Assembly (NCBI GenBank): GCA_034678545.1
Contig: JAXDBS010000029.1
Location: forward strand, 62,001 to 126,000
DNA: 64,000 bases
Origin: UBA5614 sp034678545
GTDB lineage: Bacteria > Cloacimonadota > Cloacimonadia > Cloacimonadales > Cloacimonadaceae
Reading direction: 5' to 3'
The notes under the pieces were generated by a model. That model searched no databases. It was not told where the DNA came from and was given only the letters and a program-made list of their open reading frames with translations. This document shows, in pieces, positions 25,341-33,385 of the stretch (positions are counted from its first letter, which is position 1; the number at the start of each line of letters is the position of its first letter). A program made the translations under genes and the position numbers.

Positions 25341-26822
25341 ATGCTTAGAGAATTAGCAGACAGGTTGCAACGATCAACCGGCACTGCATTTGTAATCAAT
25401 GATATAAAGTATTCATATTCGGATTTGAAGCGACTGACGGCAGTTTACCAGAACGGCATTCTGTCCGATTACGAACCCGACCTGATCGGGATCATGATGC
25501 ACAATGATATCGAGACCTATGCCATGCTGGTGGCGGCAATCCTGAGCGAAACCGGCTATGTCGTATTGAATCCCAATACACCGGCGGAACGCAATCAGCT
25601 GATCTGCAAGGAGGCAAACCTTTCCTGCGTTTGCAGCAGCCTGGAAACGGATAGAAACCTGATCCCGGACGGTGTCAGGTTCGTGGACCTTCTATCGGTC
25701 GAGACTGAAGATACAAAGCTTCATTATCAGGACCCGGATCCATTATCCACAGCTTACGTACTGTTCACTTCGGGCAGCACGGGCAAACCGAAAGGAGTCA
25801 GGATCACGAAGGGCAACCTGAATGCGCTCATGGGTGCTTTCTTCAAAATCCCGATAGAAATCAGCGAAGACGATCAGGTCCTGCAGATGTTTGACCTGAC
25901 CTTTGACGGATCAGTTCTCATGCTTTTTCTACCTCTGAGCAAGGGAGCTGCGGTATATACTACTGACCCTGGCAGGATCAAATACATGGATATTGGCAGA
26001 ATACTGAGTTCCTATCAGATGAGTTATGTGTTTTTGGTTCCTTCTGTGATCTCCCTGCTGAAACCTTTTCTGCCGGAATTCCGCTTTCCGTCAGTCAAGA
26101 CCTTCATTGTGGGGGCTGAAGCAACCACGATGTCCCTGCTTGAACTGATCAGGCCATCGATCCCCAATGCCGCAATCTGGAATTTGTACGGACCCACCGA
26201 ATCCACAGTCTGCTGCCTGGCCTACAAGGTCGACGGCAATCTCAGCAATGAACTTTATAATGACATGATCCCGATCGGGAAACCTCTGCCCGGATTTCAT
26301 TTACTGATCATGAACGAAGGAAAAGCTGTTGATCAGGTCGGCGCTAAAGGCGAGCTTTTCATTGCCGGCGATCAGCTTACGCCTGGCTACATTAACGACA
26401 TGGAAAAAAACAAACTCTCATTTTGCACACTGGATTACTGTGGAAAACCTGAGCGGTTTTATGCCACGGGGGACATCGTGTATCTGAATGCATTTGGCAA
26501 TATCATGTACTGCGGCAGAAAGGACCACCAAGTGAAGATCCAAGGATACCGGATCGAGCTGAATGAGATTGAATACCATGCAAGAAATTACACTAAAACA
26601 GAAGCCGTTGCCGTGGCCAAGGAGGTTGACGGGAATAACAGGCTTTACCTCTTTGTGGAAGGATTTGAAGGAAGCGAAAAAGACCTACTAGTTTACCTGG
26701 AAACGAAACTGCCTGACTACATGGTACCCAGAATCATAGTCAAACTAAAACAACTGCCGTTAAACGCGAGCAACAAGATAGACCGCAAGTTGCTGGCTGA
26801 CAGCATCCAATTGGGAATCTGA
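25341..26822 (+). CDS. Amino-acid adenylation enzyme, DltA-like
   Basis: A stand-alone 493-residue adenylate-forming enzyme that activates an amino acid with ATP and loads it on a carrier protein. Core motifs: A3 TSGSTGKPK (143-151), A4 with Asp185 in FDLT, A5 NLYGPTES (281-288), A6 GELFIAGDQLTPGY, A7 TGD (376-378), A8 GRKDHQVKIQGYR (392-404) and A10 lysine Lys479 in NKIDRK. Asp185 matches the residue that binds the substrate alpha-amino group in DltA and NRPS A-domains, so an amino acid rather than a simple acid is expected. Its length suits DltA. A GNAT, a carrier protein, an MBOAT and an SGNH-like protein follow in one operon. D-alanine is the default guess; specificity is not shown. Confidence 0.85.
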   Translation: MLRELADRLQRSTGTAFVINDIKYSYSDLKRLTAVYQNGILSDYEPDLIGIMMHNDIETYAMLVAAILSETGYVVLNPNTPAERNQLICKEANLSCVCSSLETDRNLIPDGVRFVDLLSVETEDTKLHYQDPDPLSTAYVLFTSGSTGKPKGVRITKGNLNALMGAFFKIPIEISEDDQVLQMFDLTFDGSVLMLFLPLSKGAAVYTTDPGRIKYMDIGRILSSYQMSYVFLVPSVISLLKPFLPEFRFPSVKTFIVGAEATTMSLLELIRPSIPNAAIWNLYGPTESTVCCLAYKVDGNLSNELYNDMIPIGKPLPGFHLLIMNEGKAVDQVGAKGELFIAGDQLTPGYINDMEKNKLSFCTLDYCGKPERFYATGDIVYLNAFGNIMYCGRKDHQVKIQGYRIELNEIEYHARNYTKTEAVAVAKEVDGNNRLYLFVEGFEGSEKDLLVYLETKLPDYMVPRIIVKLKQLPLNASNKIDRKLLADSIQLGI

Positions 26823-26824
26823 TT

Positions 26825-27622
26825 ATGGTTATCAACAAACATGACATGGCCAGCCTCAACAGACTCAATTGGGAAAACCTGATCGAATTGTATGAAGACG
26901 TGTCTGCTTCTACAAAATCTTTCAACAGGAAGACTGAACCTGTTCTCAGTTTTTTTTCCAGAAAATATTGCTGGCCGAATTTCAGCCTGATCCAATATGC
27001 TGGATTTAACGCCGAAGTATTTCTTCCTCGTTTAAACAGGTCGATTATAAATAGAGAGATATCTCCCTTCGTATTGCTGAGTCCCATGATAGACAACTAT
27101 GAGGCGTTATCTGACCTGTTGGACAGATATGAGATCAGGCAGATCAGCCAGTGGCCTGTGATCTGGTATGATCTGGCGGAAGGGCTGCCACCAGATACAG
27201 CGGCCAGCGATTTCAATGTAAAAAATGTAAAGACAGAAGCTCAGCTTAACTCCTGGCATGAAATTGCCAGCCAGGTGCTGTTTAATAACAAGAAACTACC
27301 GCTTGACGCATTTCTATCCTCGAATTATATCTTGCTGTTGGGATATGAACAGGATATTCCGGTGGCGGCCACTCTTATTTTTCTCGGATCAGCAGCCCCC
27401 AGTGTGCATATGGTTTCAGTATTGCCGGAATACCGCCGGAAAGGTTACGGAATGAGCATATTCCGTCAGGCAATTGTGATGGTCGGTGAGATGCAATACA
27501 ATGTTGTCTTTGCCCAAGCTTCCCCAATGGGCAAGAAACCCTGGGCAGATCTTGGATTCAAGACTACGGGTTATTTGAATAACTTTTGGAAAATCGGTGT
27601 AACTACAGAGGAGCTGGAATGA
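26825..27622 (+). CDS. GNAT-family N-acyltransferase
   Basis: A 265-residue protein whose C-terminal third is a GNAT domain: VAATLIFLGSAAPSVHMVSV (about 180-199), the acetyl-CoA loop LPEYRRKGYGMSIFRQAI, and VVFAQASPMGKKPWADLGFK, the usual last strand and helix. The N-terminal part (NRLNWENLIELYEDVSASTK) is helical and unassigned. The gene begins three bases after the adenylation gene and overlaps the carrier-protein gene by four bases, so it is an integral part of the cassette. It might acylate the amino group of the carrier-bound or sugar-bound amino acid. Canonical dlt operons have no such gene. Confidence 0.8.
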   Translation: MVINKHDMASLNRLNWENLIELYEDVSASTKSFNRKTEPVLSFFSRKYCWPNFSLIQYAGFNAEVFLPRLNRSIINREISPFVLLSPMIDNYEALSDLLDRYEIRQISQWPVIWYDLAEGLPPDTAASDFNVKNVKTEAQLNSWHEIASQVLFNNKKLPLDAFLSSNYILLLGYEQDIPVAATLIFLGSAAPSVHMVSVLPEYRRKGYGMSIFRQAIVMVGEMQYNVVFAQASPMGKKPWADLGFKTTGYLNNFWKIGVTTEELE

Positions 27623-27864
27623 CAAGAGAACAGATCATTCAGGATATGACGGCCATAGTGCAATCAGTATTGAAGCACAGCGATTTTAAACTGACGGAAG
27701 AAATGACAGCAGGACAGATCAAAGGATGGGATTCGTTGTCTCATATGGTGATCATCACAGAGATCGAGAAACACTTTAAGGTAAAGTTTAGCTTTAGCGA
27801 CATTCTTAATCTGAACAACATGGGTGATATGTTTAACCTGCTTGAAAGCAAGCTTGACAAATAG
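27619..27864 (+). CDS. Acyl/aminoacyl carrier protein (DltC-like)
   Basis: An 81-residue acidic helical carrier protein. Ser39 in GWDSLSHM is the 4'-phosphopantetheine attachment site; EIEKHFKVKFSFSDI is the third-helix region typical of ACP/DltC. The start is the ATG overlapping the GNAT stop (ATGA); a longer in-frame start at 27586 would lie inside the GNAT gene and has no support. It should receive the amino acid from the adenylation enzyme and present it to the membrane-bound MBOAT protein. DltC and ordinary ACPs look alike; the call as an aminoacyl carrier rests on the neighbours. Confidence 0.87.
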   Translation: MTREQIIQDMTAIVQSVLKHSDFKLTEEMTAGQIKGWDSLSHMVIITEIEKHFKVKFSFSDILNLNNMGDMFNLLESKLDK

Positions 27865-27912
27865 TCTGACTAACAGCCATTGAATCAACTCATAATAACC
27901 AGAACATAGCCA

Positions 27913-29328
27913 ATGGATATAGTTTCATTTAACTACATCTTTTTCCTGCTGGCGGTATTCTGCCTCTATTACCTGGTCAGCGATTCTCTCAAGAAGTACC
28001 TACTCTGCATTGCCAGCCTGGCTTTTTATATGATTGGCCAAACCGGGTATGCCATTTTACTGCTGGTATCGATCCTTGTGAATTATAGTGCTGGACTTGC
28101 CTTTGCAGGGCAAAAACCGTTTCGAAAATATGTGTTTGGATTAACCCTGCTTTTCAATGTTGGCCTGCTTGTTTATTTCAAGTACCTTGGTTACTGGCTC
28201 TCCTTGTTGAATCCAGGCTTACACATTTTATCCGATGATGCATTATCTGCCATGAACAATCTGATCCTGCCCCTTGGTATATCCTTCTATACTTTCAATG
28301 CCATAGGATACACCATTGACACCTACCTGAGTGTGCTTAAACCAGAACATAACCTGGCATATTACATTACATATCAGGCCTTTTTTCCGCATGTATTGTC
28401 CGGCCCGGTGGCCAGGGCCAAATTATTGTTGCCCCAGATCAGGCAACAGCATATCCTGAATTATGATTCTGTTACCAGTGGTTTGAGGCTCATACTATTA
28501 GGGTATTTCAAGAAAGTTGTCATTGCTAATGGACTAAAACCTTATGTAGATGCCGTATACGGGAATTCGAATATGCATAACGGCTCAACCCTGTTTATTG
28601 CTTCAATAGTGTTTTTTTGCCAGATATATGCCGATTTCTCCGGCTACACAGATGTAGCACTTGGTACGGCAAAGCTGTTTGGCTTTAACCTTCTGAATAA
28701 TTTCAATAAGCCTTTTTTAAGCAGGTCTGTCACTGACTTCTGGAGAAGATGGCATATCTCATTATCTTCCTGGGTAAGGGATTATCTGTATTATCCGATC
28801 CAATTCAAGCTGAGGAATATTTATACTCTGTCAGTGCTGGCTGCAACACTGGTAACTTTTATAGTTATCGGCATGTGGCACGGCCCCAAAACCAATTACC
28901 TTATTTTCGGCCTTTCGCAGTTCGTTTTTATCATGGCTGAACAATACTTACCAAAACTTGTGATCGTAAAAACCAGAATTCTACAACATATACTGAAAGT
29001 TATACAGATATTATTTACATTGTTGATCCTAACCTTTAGCTTTATTACCTTAAGGGCTGATACATTCAAACAGACTTTGAGTATCTTTGGCAGAATATTC
29101 TCTTTGCCGGGCAGGATATTCATTCCAACAGAAGCGGGCCTTTTTGTCGGAAGCGCCGGTTTTGTTGTTTTGCTGCTGATGGAGATAGTATCCCGTCAGC
29201 AGGAACTGACTGCTTATATAGCACAAAGAAGGAAAGCGATCCGCTGGATGATATATCTGGCAGTTGTCTGCATGATAATAGCATTCGGCGACTTTGATAA
29301 CACAGCGTTTATATACTACCAGTTTTAA
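27913..29328 (+). CDS. MBOAT-family membrane acyltransferase (DltB/AlgI-like)
   Basis: A 471-residue multi-spanning inner-membrane protein with the MBOAT core: SYTFNAIGYTIDTYL-like start of the domain (about 125-139), DFSGYTDVALG (241-251), FWRRWHISLSSWVRDYLYYP (276-295) and the invariant His323 in GMWHG. Such proteins take an acyl or aminoacyl group from a cytoplasmic thioester and pass it across the membrane to a surface polymer. AlgI does this for alginate acetylation and DltB for D-alanylation; an adenylation/carrier pair directly upstream favours the DltB-like role. The gene starts 48 bases after the carrier gene and is distinctly AT-rich. Confidence 0.88.
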   Translation: MDIVSFNYIFFLLAVFCLYYLVSDSLKKYLLCIASLAFYMIGQTGYAILLLVSILVNYSAGLAFAGQKPFRKYVFGLTLLFNVGLLVYFKYLGYWLSLLNPGLHILSDDALSAMNNLILPLGISFYTFNAIGYTIDTYLSVLKPEHNLAYYITYQAFFPHVLSGPVARAKLLLPQIRQQHILNYDSVTSGLRLILLGYFKKVVIANGLKPYVDAVYGNSNMHNGSTLFIASIVFFCQIYADFSGYTDVALGTAKLFGFNLLNNFNKPFLSRSVTDFWRRWHISLSSWVRDYLYYPIQFKLRNIYTLSVLAATLVTFIVIGMWHGPKTNYLIFGLSQFVFIMAEQYLPKLVIVKTRILQHILKVIQILFTLLILTFSFITLRADTFKQTLSIFGRIFSLPGRIFIPTEAGLFVGSAGFVVLLLMEIVSRQQELTAYIAQRRKAIRWMIYLAVVCMIIAFGDFDNTAFIYYQF

Positions 29329-29343
29329 GCAGGGCATGGAATC

Positions 29344-30321
29344 ATGAAAAAGGAAGAACTGCCTGAATTAAGAAAACTCCTGCTTAACGCAGCAGTTTTT
29401 GTTATAATCATGTTAAGCGTGGATTGGATTGCGGGCATGGCAATCAAGACCTATGTATCCCGGTTTGACATAGTATCGCAGTCTAACATGGAAACAGCTA
29501 TTTTTAAAAAAGCTGACATTCTGATATTTGGCGCTTCTCAGGCCGAGGTCGGACTCAATCCGATGATCATAACGGATAAAACATCTTTAGTTGCAGTCAA
29601 TCTGGCGCAGAGTTCATCTAATGTTACATACAATTTTATTATCCTGAAGGAGTATCTGAAACACCACAAACCACGTTTTCTGATCAATGTTGTTACCGCC
29701 ATTGATCTGATGGACAGGCCTAAAATCCTCCAGGTAACTCAAAGATTGAGACATTTATATGGATCTGATGCGGGAATAGACTCTGTGTTATCCGCAGTTA
29801 CGCCAAAAGCGAAGTTTTCGCTATTCTTCTCGCTTTACCGTTATAATAGGCTACTTTTAGACATTATCAGAAACAGGAAAATAGGGAATGTCAAGGATAG
29901 TTTTCGCCCTTATGCAGTTGATAATGGAAAATATGTCGATTCACTGTATAATATTTATAAAGGCCACATCAAAGAAGAAAATCAGAGAGCTCTGAAATCT
30001 GTAGCCTCGATTAAAAATGAAGGAATTTCATATACATATCTCCTCAAATTGATAGATTTATGTAGAGATGAAAAAATAGAGTTATTCTTAGTTTTCTGCC
30101 CCTCTTACCATGGTGAGGACCTAGCCTTAAATCTAACGCCTGTGCCGGAATACTTCAAGAGAATTCCAGAGGATGACTATATCCACTTTGTCCATGTTTC
30201 ACATCACAAGTATCCATACCTGAAAAGCAAACTGCTTTTCAAGGACATGGCCCACATGAATTCGGCAGGAGCAGACAGCTTGTCCAAGATAATTGCTTCT
30301 TACATCATCAGGGAAATGTGA
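29344..30321 (+). CDS. Membrane-anchored SGNH-like protein (DltD/AlgJ-like position)
   Basis: A 325-residue protein with one N-terminal transmembrane segment (about 11-30) and an extracytoplasmic domain that resembles SGNH acyltransferases: ILIFGASQAEVGLNP (59-73) holds the candidate nucleophile Ser65, and FKDMAHMNSAG (299-309) holds the Asp301-x2-His304 pair. AlgX/AlgJ and DltD have this layout and hand the acyl group from the MBOAT protein to the polymer. Overall similarity is low, so family membership rests on these motifs and on its place directly after the MBOAT gene (15 bases). The gene is among the most AT-rich here (22 of 60 bases are G or C at 29881-29940). Confidence 0.68.
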   Translation: MKKEELPELRKLLLNAAVFVIIMLSVDWIAGMAIKTYVSRFDIVSQSNMETAIFKKADILIFGASQAEVGLNPMIITDKTSLVAVNLAQSSSNVTYNFIILKEYLKHHKPRFLINVVTAIDLMDRPKILQVTQRLRHLYGSDAGIDSVLSAVTPKAKFSLFFSLYRYNRLLLDIIRNRKIGNVKDSFRPYAVDNGKYVDSLYNIYKGHIKEENQRALKSVASIKNEGISYTYLLKLIDLCRDEKIELFLVFCPSYHGEDLALNLTPVPEYFKRIPEDDYIHFVHVSHHKYPYLKSKLLFKDMAHMNSAGADSLSKIIASYIIREM

Positions 30322-30377
30322 TTCTAAGTAATCATGATAGATAATTAGATTATTCTTCTCTTCTAAACATCTTTCCC

Positions 30378-30405
30378 TTGACACTCTTTCCCTTTCTGCT
30401 AAAAG
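30378..30405 (+). promoter_or_regulatory. Possible promoter for the second part of the plus-strand locus
   Basis: TTGACA at 30378-30383, 16-base spacer, TAAAAG at 30400-30405, in the 116-base gap after the dlt-like cassette. The -10 matches only four of six consensus bases. If real, genes from 30438 on can be expressed separately from the cassette. Confidence 0.4.
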
Positions 30406-30437
30406 GAATTTTATTATAAGGAAGGGACCGCAAAGGC

Positions 30438-32117
30438 ATGATATCCGTCTTAATTGATTACAAACTGGAGAAATACAACCGGGAGATCAAATATGTGTTT
30501 GACTATGTATTTGAGACCCTGGGACTGAGCCACAGGTTCATCAGCGACCCGTCGCACCTGCGCCAGCATGACATTCTCCTGTTGTACGGCCTGATCGAGC
30601 CCACGGAAGAGGAGCTGAGGGCGATCGCCTGCCGCTACATCACCATTTTCATCCAGGCCGAACCCCAGTTATACGACCCCTCCGGTTATACGCCCGACAA
30701 GCTGCGGCGGGTGCTGCGCGAGGTCAAGCTTTTCACCCAGACTCCCATCATCTCCGAACGCAAATTCGAGTATCCCGCCGCCAATTACACCGAGCAGGAT
30801 TTCTTCGGCAGCAAGATCAATTTCGACCTGCCGGGCAATATCTTCTTCCATCTGGCGGGGCGCGAGGAGGCCATGGATGCCTCCCGCGACTCCAACGGCT
30901 GTTTTCCGGACAGCGCCAGCGCCTTTCAGCGCTGGTATGACACGCCCTTCATCGACAACTTCACCTGGTTGCTGGACAACCTGATCAAGGAACAGGCCAA
31001 AGCCAGGGGGCAGTACATTGTCCAGAAGCACTACTGGCCCAAGGCGGAGGATATGGCCGCCGCCCTCACCCACAGCGTGGGCGATTTGCAGAAATGGGAT
31101 TTCAACAGTATCCTGTTTTCGGTCATGGACGACCTCGCCCTGCTCTTCACACTGCGCTGGCAGCAGCTCTTCCGCAATATCTGGAGCAAGCTGAAATACA
31201 TCTTCACCAATTACGAAATGTACTGGAACTTCCAGGAATTCATGAGCCTGGAACGTGAGAACAACCTCACCTCGACCTGGTTCATCGCTTCCGAAAAAGC
31301 GCCGGACATAGATTACACGCTGGATGACGCCGACCTGCAGGACGAGTTGAAACAGATCCTGCGCCAGGGCGGCGAGATCGGACTGCTGGCCACCGACGAC
31401 AAGCTGAACCGGGACGCCTTCATCACCCGCAAACAGATCATGCTGCGCCAGTTGCAGAAGGAGCAGCTGGGCATCCGGCAAAACCACTATCTGCTGCACG
31501 ACAAGATCCGCGACCTGCATCAGAGGACGCTACCGCTATACGATTCCAGTTCCGCGCTCAATGACACTGCCGGTTATCGGCATGGCCTGATCTTTCCCTA
31601 TCAGGCCTGGATCTCCTCCCTGAAAAGCAACCACTTGGAACTGCCTGTCTGCTTCCGGGACGAATTCCTCAAGACGGGCAAGTACAGCCTGATCAGCCTG
31701 GAAGACGCCAAGCAGATGCTGAAAAAGGCCTTCCAGTCCGTCCGGCGCCGCAAAGGCTTGTTCTGTCTGGACTTCACTCCCGCCAATTATACCGACATAC
31801 CCTACTGCAGCAAATTGTATTCCTACATCCTGGCCCTGATCAAAGCGGAAAAGGCCTATTGCGCAACTTTAGGAGACCTGGCCGCCTGGTGGGGCAAACG
31901 CAGCCGCGTCACCATAGACGAGAGCGAATACGATTTCAGCATCAGTTTTCCCGATGACCTGGAAAGCTTTGCCATCCAGTTCTACAGCGATCTCGACCTC
32001 CTTCAGGTCGAGGGTGCGGGATTCCGACGGGAGGGCAGCACCATCCACTTTTCCAATATCAAGGCCAACAGCGTGGCCTCCGTCCGGCTCGGCCGGCAGG
32101 AACACGCAGGAGAATGA
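30438..32117 (+). CDS. Polysaccharide deacetylase-like protein lacking metal-site residues
   Basis: A 559-residue soluble protein. The middle and C-terminal parts follow the pattern of the long NodB-type deacetylases seen in surface-polysaccharide loci: FFHLAGREE (136-144), ALTHSVGDL (209-217), STWFIA (279-284), GGEIGLLAT (311-319), GIRQNHYLLHD (345-355) and DTAGYRHGLIFPYQ (376-389). In active homologues the first motif reads THDVD and the second EIGLH; here both Asp are replaced (S213, G215) and the His is Leu317, so the metal cannot be held in the normal way. I infer an inactive relative that may bind glycan. It is followed by an overlapping glycosyltransferase gene (ATGA). Confidence 0.72.
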   Translation: MISVLIDYKLEKYNREIKYVFDYVFETLGLSHRFISDPSHLRQHDILLLYGLIEPTEEELRAIACRYITIFIQAEPQLYDPSGYTPDKLRRVLREVKLFTQTPIISERKFEYPAANYTEQDFFGSKINFDLPGNIFFHLAGREEAMDASRDSNGCFPDSASAFQRWYDTPFIDNFTWLLDNLIKEQAKARGQYIVQKHYWPKAEDMAAALTHSVGDLQKWDFNSILFSVMDDLALLFTLRWQQLFRNIWSKLKYIFTNYEMYWNFQEFMSLERENNLTSTWFIASEKAPDIDYTLDDADLQDELKQILRQGGEIGLLATDDKLNRDAFITRKQIMLRQLQKEQLGIRQNHYLLHDKIRDLHQRTLPLYDSSSALNDTAGYRHGLIFPYQAWISSLKSNHLELPVCFRDEFLKTGKYSLISLEDAKQMLKKAFQSVRRRKGLFCLDFTPANYTDIPYCSKLYSYILALIKAEKAYCATLGDLAAWWGKRSRVTIDESEYDFSISFPDDLESFAIQFYSDLDLLQVEGAGFRREGSTIHFSNIKANSVASVRLGRQEHAGE

Positions 32118-33379
32118 CCGCCATGCCAGTCCGCAAGACCATCTGCATCATTTCCAACAACCACAGCACCAACGATGTCCGGTTGTACCACAAGCTGGCC
32201 AGGAGCCTGGCCAAAATAGCCCGGGTCTATGTCATCGCCGCCCGCGGCGTGGGCAGCATGATGGAACACTACACGGATGAGGATGAAGACAAAGCGGGAG
32301 CGCCCAAGCCCGTCCGCATCATCGCTTCCGGCTATACACCCTTCCTCCGGCTGTTTGGGATCTACCGCCAGGCCGTAAAGCTGAAGCCCGACCTGGTCGT
32401 CTGCATCGAACCGCTGACCATGTGGGCGGGTCTGCGCCTCCGCCGCAAGACCGGCTGCAAGCTCTGCTACGACGCCCACGAATACTATGCCATGGCCCAT
32501 GGCGAAAGGTATCCGTTTCCCATTAACTGGCTGGCCAGCACTCTCTATTACCTGTTCGAGCATTCCCTGCAGGAAAAGATGGACCTTACCCTGGCAGTCA
32601 ACGACGAGATCTTTCAAATGTTCAAGCTGAAAACCCCGGAACAGGTAAAAAAAGAACGTGAAACGGGAAAGTCTTTCCAGGAAAAGTATCTCCGCGCCCC
32701 CTCCCGGCCCGGCATCGTCTGCCCCAACTACCCTACCAGCGCCATCTTCAAGGAAGACCTGTCTGTCTGCAATATCAGTCATCTGATCCCCGACACCAAG
32801 TTTGACACCATCTATCTGGGCGGCCTTTCCGAGGAGCGCGGCATCCTCAAGCTCCTGCAGGTGATCGTCCAGCTCCGCGGCAAACATCCTTATCTCAAGG
32901 CTCTGTTCATCGGGCCGTTTAAAAGCGAGGCGTTCAAAAGCAAATTCTTTGAGTTCCTGATGGCCAACAATCTCACCTCCATAGTCCTCTGGCGCGACGT
33001 CATCCCCCATGACAAAGTCTGCACCGTACTCAAGCAGGCCCGGGTCGGACTGGCCGTCATGCATCCCGCCTGCAAGCGTTACAATAAGGGCGTTTCACTC
33101 AAGATGCTGGAATACCTTTCCGTCGGCATCCCTGTCGTCACCAATGATTTTCCCCAGCTCAGGGACATCATCGCCAGGCACAAACTGGGATATTGCGTCC
33201 CCTTCCACCGCAAGGACATCCAGGAAGCCGTGGAAAAGCTGCTGGCGCTCAACCCCCAGGAACAGGAAGCCATGGCGTCAAAATGCCGGGACGTGATCCG
33301 CAGGTATTACCTCTGGAACCAGGTCGAGCCTTTGCTCCTGGAGACCGTGAGCCAACTGCTGGGCCTTACCACGAACTGA
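32114..33379 (+). CDS. GT4-family glycosyltransferase
   Basis: A 421-residue GT-B enzyme. N-terminal half: ICIISNNHSTNDVRLYHKLA and CYDAHEYYAMAHGERYP (about 118-134). Donor half: TIYLGGLSEERGILKLLQVI, LKALFIGPF and VSLKMLEYLSVGIPVVTNDF, where Glu in LEYLSVG takes the place of the family 4 donor-binding glutamate. An in-frame ATG three codons downstream is a possible start; the first ATG has GGAG directly before it and overlaps the previous stop. It is coupled to the deacetylase-like gene, so the two proteins may act on the same glycan. Confidence 0.85.
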   Translation: MTAMPVRKTICIISNNHSTNDVRLYHKLARSLAKIARVYVIAARGVGSMMEHYTDEDEDKAGAPKPVRIIASGYTPFLRLFGIYRQAVKLKPDLVVCIEPLTMWAGLRLRRKTGCKLCYDAHEYYAMAHGERYPFPINWLASTLYYLFEHSLQEKMDLTLAVNDEIFQMFKLKTPEQVKKERETGKSFQEKYLRAPSRPGIVCPNYPTSAIFKEDLSVCNISHLIPDTKFDTIYLGGLSEERGILKLLQVIVQLRGKHPYLKALFIGPFKSEAFKSKFFEFLMANNLTSIVLWRDVIPHDKVCTVLKQARVGLAVMHPACKRYNKGVSLKMLEYLSVGIPVVTNDFPQLRDIIARHKLGYCVPFHRKDIQEAVEKLLALNPQEQEAMASKCRDVIRRYYLWNQVEPLLLETVSQLLGLTTN

Positions 33380-33385
33380 ACCCGG

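Noticed and set aside
27586..27618. A longer start for the carrier protein
   Set aside because: The extra 11 residues overlap the GNAT gene and have no ribosome site, while the ATGA overlap at 27619 gives the normal carrier-protein length.
25341..30321. The cassette as a plain alginate-type acetylation system (AlgI/AlgJ)
   Set aside because: The membrane half would fit, but alginate acetylation does not use an amino-acid adenylation enzyme with a dedicated carrier; the dlt-like reading explains all genes better.
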